In this document: in pieces, positions 57,965 through 64,000 of the stretch
Position numbering within the stretch: position 1 is the first letter of the stretch
Layout of the letters: every line of letters starts with the position of its first letter
Assembly (NCBI GenBank): GCA_951217055.1
Contig: OX578278.1
Span: 45,645,574-45,709,573, forward strand
Length of the DNA stretch: 64,000 nt
Origin: Gerris lacustris
Lineage: Eukaryota; Arthropoda; Insecta; Hemiptera; Gerridae
Reading direction: 5' to 3'
The notes under the pieces: generated by a model
Told to the model about the DNA's origin: nothing
The model's database searches: none
The model's input: the letters and a program-made list of their open reading frames with translations, nothing else
Made by a program: the position numbers and the translations under genes

Positions 57965-58280
57965 AAATTAATTAGTAGACATGGTGACTTTAAGACATGT
58001 CTTCAATCAGTATTTCCATATCAATAAAAATCGATGACATAATTAGATATTATAATTATTATTGAAATCCTATGATGCTAGAAAGGATAATATTATATGA
58101 AACATAGGTAAAAAATATAATTATTCCTACAATACCCATAATTTTGTAAGTCAACTAATAGTTATATAGTTAGGCAGAGTAACGAAGTCACTTGCTAAGG
58201 TTTAAATAATCTTAATTCATAATTAAAATAACTTGTACCTCTGTATCATAGTACAAACCACATATAAAACGTTGCATTAA
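57965..58280. other. AT-rich DNA, nothing recognised
   Basis: No coding or repeat structure seen. Confidence 0.5.
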
Positions 58281-58282
58281 AG

Positions 58283-58316
58283 TATATATATATAGCAAAT
58301 AAAAGCGTTTTATTTG

Positions 58317-58390
<74 letters not shown>
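58283..58390. repeat. 22-bp perfect hairpin running into a (TA)n tract
   Basis: Arms 58283-58304 and 58308-58329 pair perfectly around a GCG loop; the inner part is GCAAATAAAA/TTTTATTTGC and the outer part is TA repeat. The right arm continues as a TA tract to about 58390. Confidence 0.9.
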
Positions 58391-58395
<5 letters not shown>

Positions 58396-58569
58396 GTATG
58401 TCCACGGATAGAGTTGCCTATACAAGTAAATTACAAAAAATTACAATTTTCGAAGAAAAGTCACTCTTCATAAAATCTCCTGCTTGTTCTTACATGGAGA
58501 TTTATAATATTATTATTTTATTTTTATTTTTTTTTATTTTTTTTATATTTTTTTATTATTATTTTTTTT

Positions 58570-58700
58570 TTTAAATCAAATTATAATTATGTATTTTTCA
58601 CTGTCTGTTTCCCGTAGTTAATAATAATTATAATTTGATTTAAATTAAAAATTTAACTTTCCGTAGTATGAAAACTACCAAAAACTTAAAAATTGAATAT
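58570..58700. repeat. Inverted copy of the 5.4-kb repeat
   Basis: AAATCAAATTATAATTA at about 58575 and TAATTATAATTTGATTT at about 58627 face each other around CACTGTCTGTTTCCCGTAGT. That central phrase is the reverse complement of the left flank of the 5452 palindrome. CCGTAGTATGAAAACTACC and AAAACTTAAAAATTGAAT follow as at 5506-5540. Confidence 0.7.
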
Positions 58701-58972
58701 TATTTTTTGTTCAAAATGTACCCTGTACACAGAGAGTACAATTTTCTAAAATCGTACAAGAGGAAGCCAGTCCAAATTTCGACTATTCAAGAAAAAAAGT
58801 GTTCTTTATCATTTCTTTTAGATGTTATACTAAATTTATTTTTCGCATAAAAATGTCAATAATCAAATTTCAAAAATCCCCCCCCCCTTACCATTTATAA
58901 AAAGTAAAATTTGTCTGATTCTAATACACGAGGGGTCGATTTAAAGGTTTCATTTACTGCATTAGAAGTTGT

Positions 58973-59352
58973 GGTATTGCTTTTTTTTATAAAAAAAACA
59001 ATATGAAAGCATTTATAAAGAAAATCGTATTTATTATTTATTTATTTAACAAAAAAATTATCATTATAGGTGAAGGTGATCCCTTAAATTATTCTCTATT
59101 GTGGTGTTGTATGGGGTCCTTAGGGATAAAAAATTAAACTCTTCTACGTCATATGATGGTCGAGTCGAAATATAGCCATAATATGACGTAGAAGAGTTTA
59201 ATTTTTTATCCCTAAGGACCCACACAACACCACAATTTTATCCCATACAACACCACAATAGAAAAAAATGATCATTTTCAAACATTAACATATTTTCCTA
59301 ATTAATTTCCTCTTTAATAGCTTTCATGTTGTTTTATAAAAAAAGCAATACC
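58973..59352. mobile_element. 380-bp foldback with nested long hairpin
   Basis: Outer arms begin GGTATTGC (58973) and end GCAATACC (59352), and pair over about 35 bases. Within it 59098-59154 and 59181-59236 pair almost perfectly (one substitution and one single-base gap in about 57), with a 26-base loop. A further piece at 59242-59261 is again complementary to the outer 20 bases of the first inner arm. No protein. Confidence 0.85.
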
Positions 59353-59354
59353 AA

Positions 59355-59660
59355 GCAAAGTCAAGATATTTAAAGTTTAATAAAAAGTATTCTCAAATAG
59401 AGGTAAATTACCATGTAGTTGAAAAGTAAATAAATATGTAAGCTGAAGGTGTTAGTATCGAACATTGTTTTAAAATTTTATTGAAAATCTTTACTATTAG
59501 AATATAAGCGTTTGATGAAGGAAGAAAAAAACAAACTTAGTTACGATCTTTCTCCTTACTTCATTTCTTTATAAATATAATATTGAGAACTTTGTTGGCT
59601 CTATTATGATTTTTTGCCAATTATGGGATACATTTTTCTTTTAATTCATTTATTTAGCTT
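59355..59660. other. AT-rich DNA, nothing recognised
   Basis: No recognisable gene or element. Confidence 0.5.
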
Positions 59661-59663
59661 GTC

Positions 59664-60180
59664 ATTTTTACTTTCTCATATAAAGAGAAAGTATTGTGAT
59701 GGCGCGAAAATTCGGTTTTGAGATTTTGATGGATTTACACGTTTTGAGGTCCCCTGAGTCCAAGAATGAGTTAAAAAATGTCTGTCTGTCTTCTGTGCAG
59801 ACGTCTGGAGCCTAAACTACTGGGCCGATATGACGAAATTTGGCATACATGTTCAGAAAAATCATACCCTGAGGTGAAATCGAGAAATTAATTTTAGCTT
59901 CGAATTTGGGGATGCTACTACCCCCCCCCCCCCCCCCAAAAAAAACTCTGAAAAAACGTAAAAAAATAAAATATATCTCTTAAAAACGGTTCCGACGATT
60001 TTGATTAAAAAGTTCTAAAATATAGTTAATTTAAATACGAATCTCGATATAAGCCGTTTCCCCGGAAAAATCTAGTGCCTGAGGAAATAGCTTAAAACGC
60101 GGACAGAGAGCCCGGGTTCGATGATTCCCCGCCCGGGAGAAGTTATTTTTGTGGTAAATTTTGATGAAATGTTCAGTAAT
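59664..60180 (+). repeat. GTATTGTGATGGC family, fullest copy, with B-box-like end
   Basis: Starts TTTTTACTTTCTCATATAAA and AGAAAGTATTGTGATGGCGC, then GATGGATTTACACGTTTTGA, ACTGGGCCGATATGACG, a run of C at about 59919-59936 and CCGGAAAAATCTAGTGCC. It ends with AGAGCCCGGGTTCGATGATT and CCCCGCCCGGG, where CCCGGG arms can pair. GGTTCGA..TTCC resembles a polymerase III B box with three extra bases. Not a functional tRNA. Confidence 0.65.
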
Positions 60181-60309
60181 AATTAAATGTACATACGAAA
60201 ACTAATAAATGGAAAACACTGGGCTAGGTAAATATGAACTCGTATATGAGAAAGTTTGTCTGAGTTGTCTTGGACCGATTTTTTTTAATATGCAGATAGG
60301 TTAAAATTT

Positions 60310-60670
60310 CTTTATTTTCTAGTGAAATCCGCGTCACGAAGGGTTTGAAGTCCTTCCTATATTTCAATTCCAATTCTGGAAGTATATTATAAGAAACATA
60401 GTAAAAAAGGGTGTTGTGCATCGTGATGTTAACTCGAAGCTACAACAAAATATATAAATATTAGTATATTATCATGATGTTAACCCGAAAATGGCAAGAT
60501 ATACTGGTATACCGACATGTTAACTCGAAGCAACAGCAATAGAAATTCCAGTATTTGCTTCAAATTAATATCACGATGCACCACTCTCCTGAAGATGCTT
60601 CCAGTAGTGGAAGCGGAACGTCGGACTTAAACCCTTCATGACATGGATTTCACTGGAAAACCAAGAAAGT
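60310..60670. mobile_element. Foldback with arms of about 75 bp
   Basis: TTTCTAGTGAAATCCGCGTC, CACGAAGGGTTTGAAGTC and ..CTGGAAGTAT (about 60316-60383) face the reverse complement of AGATGCTTCCAGTAGTGGAA, ACTTAAACCCTTCATGACAT and GGATTTCACTGGAAAACCAA (about 60593-60668). The right arm has a perfect GCTTCCA/TGGAAGC hairpin. The centre repeats a TGATGTTAACTCGAAGC phrase three times (60424, about 60476 and 60506 with variants). A single arm recurs at 32385. Confidence 0.8.
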
Positions 60671-60674
60671 CGCA

Positions 60675-61085
60675 AAGTTACAAATACGTTTGTTGTTTCA
60701 AATCAATAAGAAAAATTCCTCTAATAATTGCTGAACATTGACTCTTAAATTTGTTTATCTGGGAACGAATATCGCTATTAGTAATAAACAACTTCTATTT
60801 ATTAATTGTTTGTCTCTTGCGGGAGTTTCTTTTTCGAGAACCCTAATTTTACCCTCGTTTGATATGCAAGCTAGGGAACGGCGTCCAAAATAAAAGTGTA
60901 TGGTCCTTTCGGGGTTTCCCTCAAATATGAAATAACCAACAAATATGGGCATTTCAAAATTACGGTAAAACCCACATATTGTTAAGAGGAATTTATCATT
61001 TGATAATTATAAAAAATTGAAGATAACTAAGAATGATAAATGATATAATAACCTTATTTTCGCGCCAAAGATAACTATATTCTTT
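60675..61085. other. Intergenic DNA, nothing firmly recognised
   Basis: The 65-codon minus-strand frame at 60755-60952 shows no domain. CTTTCGGGGTTTCC near 60907 is GC-rich but unmatched. Confidence 0.4.
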
Positions 61086-61088
61086 TTA

Positions 61089-61092
<4 letters not shown>

Positions 61093-61149
<57 letters not shown>

Positions 61150-61166
61150 TATATATATATATATAT
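61093..61166. repeat. (TA)n microsatellite, left flank of MITE
   Basis: TA repeat with one GA interruption near 61148, ending TATATG just before CAGTGTGTCCC. Confidence 0.95.
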
Positions 61167-61167
61167 G

Positions 61168-62034
61168 CAGTGTGTCCCAGGATCGACGCATGAATAGGTG
61201 AAAAAGACTAAAATTTCATCTTCTGGTGTTCAGCCCTGCTTGAATGGAAACTAATTTTTGTCATAATTTTGGTTAAAAAAAATCAAGTATGTCTTGGAAA
61301 TTTACAAAAAAATTGTTGTGTACTGTAGTGTTTGTATTCTAGTGTTTTTTCTCTAAGCGATACGACAAAATGTTATGAAATTTTGAATTTATACATTCCA
61401 TATTTTGTCTAGACGTCTAGAGTGTTAAAAATACTTATAGTAAAAATACTTAAAACTTATAATTTTAGTGTTTATTAAGTGTTTTCTGGGCCATAAAATA
61501 GATATAAACTTCGAAAAGACCACTGCCCACTGCTAATATTTTTATGTTAGTATGAAATTAAATTTAATTTTGAATTGCTTGTCTGTTTTTTTTTTATTAT
61601 CTTACTTCTTATAATAATAATCTAAATGTTTTAAACAAATGAATTTATTTGAATAATGAGAGTAAACTAAAACTTGCTTGCACTTGCATAATTTATCAAT
61701 TTTGTAAGAACTTATATTAACGAAATTATTTAATATCTTTAGTAATTAAAAAAAATGGTAAATAATGCAATATATCAAAATGGGCAGATGGTTATAAAAT
61801 GTTGTATTCTTACTGTTTTTTATAGCAACTTTTTTTAATAATATTTTGTCGTATCTCTTAGAGAAAAAAAACTTTTTTTTGTAAATTTCAAGACATAGGT
61901 ACTTGATTTTTCGAAACTAAAATTATGACACAAATTAGTTTCCATTCAAGCAGGGCTGAACCCCAGAAGATGAAATTTCAATTAAAAAAATTAGTCATTT
62001 TCACCTATTCATGCGTCGATCCGGGGACACACTG
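61168..62034. mobile_element. 867-bp CAGTGTGTCCC MITE between two (TA)n tracts
   Basis: Termini CAGTGTGTCCC (61168-61178) and GGGACACACTG (62024-62034). Arms of about 150 bp pair well (GATCGACGCATGAATAGGTG, CATCTTCTGG.GTTCAGCCCT, GCTTGAATGGAAACTAATTT), the left arm lacking a short AT block present in the right. The middle is AT-rich without a gene. TA repeat lies immediately on both sides, so the element probably entered a TA microsatellite with TA duplication. Confidence 0.9.

Positions 62035-62092
<58 letters not shown>
62035..62092. repeat. (TA)n microsatellite, right flank of MITE
   Basis: Starts TATAATATATA directly after the element and runs to about 62092. Confidence 0.95.
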
Positions 62093-62099
<7 letters not shown>

Positions 62100-64000
62100 A
62101 ATAATGTGTTTGTGAAGAAAACAAATTGGTTCGGACTACTTATACTCTCATATATTTACATATTTGGATTGTATTAATCCCCATTTCTGTATTGGCATAA
62201 AATATGCTAAAATCATCACTTGCTCGAATAACTGTAAATCTAAACTAGTTATTTATTAACTAACTTTTTTCTTTTTTTCTAACACTTGAAAAAAATTTCG
62301 CTGGAAACTGTTGAATTTCGCTGCAAACCGATATGTGGTTAATTTGTAACTCCAGTCATCTCTGAAGTGCCAATACTTATTATTGGATCAAGCTGAAATT
62401 GCAAACAGTTGGTTTCTCTATAGAGCTATTCACGTGTAAAAAGTGCAGTTATATTTCGACAGACAGTACTTAAATTATCGTGCTAAAAAGTTTAATAGAA
62501 GGACCTCTTGTATGGATTCCTTAATTTTAATTTCGTAAAATATGTAATTAATGTATTAATGGCACCCCTGTGAGGCGTTTATGGCGCCTAAAAAGCTCCA
62601 CGACACATGCAAAGATGGGTCCAAGATTTTAAAACACAATCTTTGTATTTGTTTAATGTCATCCAAAACATGAAATTACTTAGACTAACATCCTCTCTTC
62701 GTCAAATATGATAATAATAGCAAATTATTGTTATACTGCATTAGTCATGTTTTGTTTTCATTCATACTAGCATTTTTTAATTATTCTGAAACTGTTTATT
62801 ATGAGTCAATAGGTTATGCCTGATAAAATCTAAAAAAAAAAATTGTTAATCTTTATTTGAAAAGTCGATTTATAGCCAACAATATAAACATAAAACGCTC
62901 AAACACAAGTTGTTATGTGAATAATGGAATTTTCTGCGCATATAATTGAAAAAAAAGAAAAAGTATTACTTTGTATTGAATAAAGCTTAAAATAAAAAAA
63001 AAATCTTTACTGAATTGGTCAAATCCGTGTGAATTAAACTTACCATTTTCTCTCTAACTAAGTTTTACATTACATTGGTAGGAACAACTAATATTACACC
63101 TAATATTTATTTGTTTATATTCATTAATAGTGATTTCCTATGTCTAAAGTAATAAGTTCTACAATCATACGAAAAAATCGAAAAGTTTTAATCAACGACC
63201 GACGAAATCGATTAATTCAATTAAATGGTAGCTTTTATTTAATTAAACAAATCTTTAAAATGAAATTACTTCATACTGCATAATATGGATTATTAAGACT
63301 CCTACATACTTTTTTTGTAATTATGTGATACAATTTAAAAATGAATTGTCTTTTTACAATATAACGATCAAGCTAGATTTTTTCGTTTAATTAAATGAAT
63401 CGCTGTTTTTACACGCTTCCAACTAGCTTCACACATTTGTCCAGGACAAATCTTGTAACCTAAATTTAACCCCCTTCCCGACTACCTAGAAAGATGAAAC
63501 TTGCAGAGATTATGTATTTTCGATGACAATACAGAATTCAGTCATTTGTTTTACAAAATCTTCTTAATTCAGTAACACACCATGATTTATTTCGTCTGCG
63601 AAACTATACGTTATATTCAATATAACAGTCCTTCCTTGGTAAAACTGAACCTTTCTTGAAACTAATGCTACTTTTAATTTAGTAAAGAAAAGTTGATTTT
63701 CGTGCAGCACCCATATCTTCTACTGAATTTTTTTATTGTTTATCTTATCATACTTGTCTGCTTTATCATATCCTAATTAATTTTATTTCTTGACTCTGCG
63801 GAATAAAGGCCTAAAGGACACGTAATGACTGTCTAGGAGGTAATGGAAAGCTTCCTCGGATCTACTGTGCAGGAATTTAGCTGATAAATTATTAAGGAAA
63901 CTGCACTCTTGTGCGTTGTCCGAGTTAAATTGTGTATTCCTGAGAAACATATTATACTGATGGTCGGTTTGTTTTAATGAAAGTGAATCACGCTTTCATT
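62100..64000. other. AT-rich intergenic DNA, nothing recognised
   Basis: Only homopolymer runs and a slightly GC-richer patch at 62565-62640. No coding exon, RNA gene or element ends recognised up to the edge of the window. Confidence 0.5.

Noticed and set aside
61168..62034. Autonomous mariner-type transposon
   Set aside because: The interior has no transposase frame; only a MITE is supported.

Overview
The window looks like a gene-poor stretch of a large, AT-rich insect genome. One intact host protein is visible, an insect-type secreted matrix metalloproteinase (MMP1 class), and its coding region is clearly richer in G+C than its surroundings. Nearly everything else that can be recognised is transposon-derived or simple sequence: terminal-inverted-repeat elements, a Helitron, non-LTR and LTR retrotransposon remains, tRNA-like repeat pieces, minisatellites and long (TA)n tracts. 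The order of insect cannot be fixed from the sequence alone.

Layout. 0.9-3.9 kb: upstream region, possible 3' splice acceptor, single coding exon and 3' end of the metalloproteinase. 3.9-9.6 kb: AT-rich DNA with a perfect 34-bp GC palindrome, a dispersed inverted-repeat element, a tRNA B-box-like site, and an old element carrying a 122-bp hAT MITE with a perfect 8-bp target duplication. 9.6-10.8 kb: a 5'-truncated non-LTR retrotransposon on the minus strand with an 11-bp target duplication. 11.8-16.8 kb: dispersed repeats that recur elsewhere in the window. 18.4-18.8 kb: an hAT end beside a decayed Ty3/Gypsy integrase piece. 23.7-24.7 kb: a complete non-autonomous hAT element. 26-29.7 kb: a 47-bp minisatellite, two copies of a 0.75-kb repeat, and an irregular cluster of a 15-base motif. 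33-41 kb: (TA)n tracts, hairpins, copies of a dispersed family and a 703-bp foldback element with a cloverleaf-like end. 41.5-44.5 kb: a Helitron with TC, hairpin and CTAG ends, followed by tandem copies of a unit it also contains. 48-51.4 kb: two MITE families with long inverted arms, and three copies of a palindrome. 53.5-58 kb: a broken Ty3/Gypsy retrotransposon on the minus strand (gag, protease, reverse transcriptase, RNase H, integrase, candidate primer binding site and LTR). 58-62 kb: more foldbacks, including one held between two (TA)n tracts. 62.1-64 kb: nothing recognised.

The proteins do not form a host pathway. The metalloproteinase would act alone outside the cell on matrix proteins. 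The gag and pol fragments once worked together in retrotransposition, but frameshifts, a stop codon and loss of the reverse transcriptase active-site segment make this copy non-functional. The most unusual content is structural: target-duplicated elements, several families of long hairpins that could form double-stranded RNA if transcribed, elements sitting in (TA)n tracts, and a 15-base motif cluster with no explanation. All similarity statements come from reading the window by eye; no alignment or database search was run.
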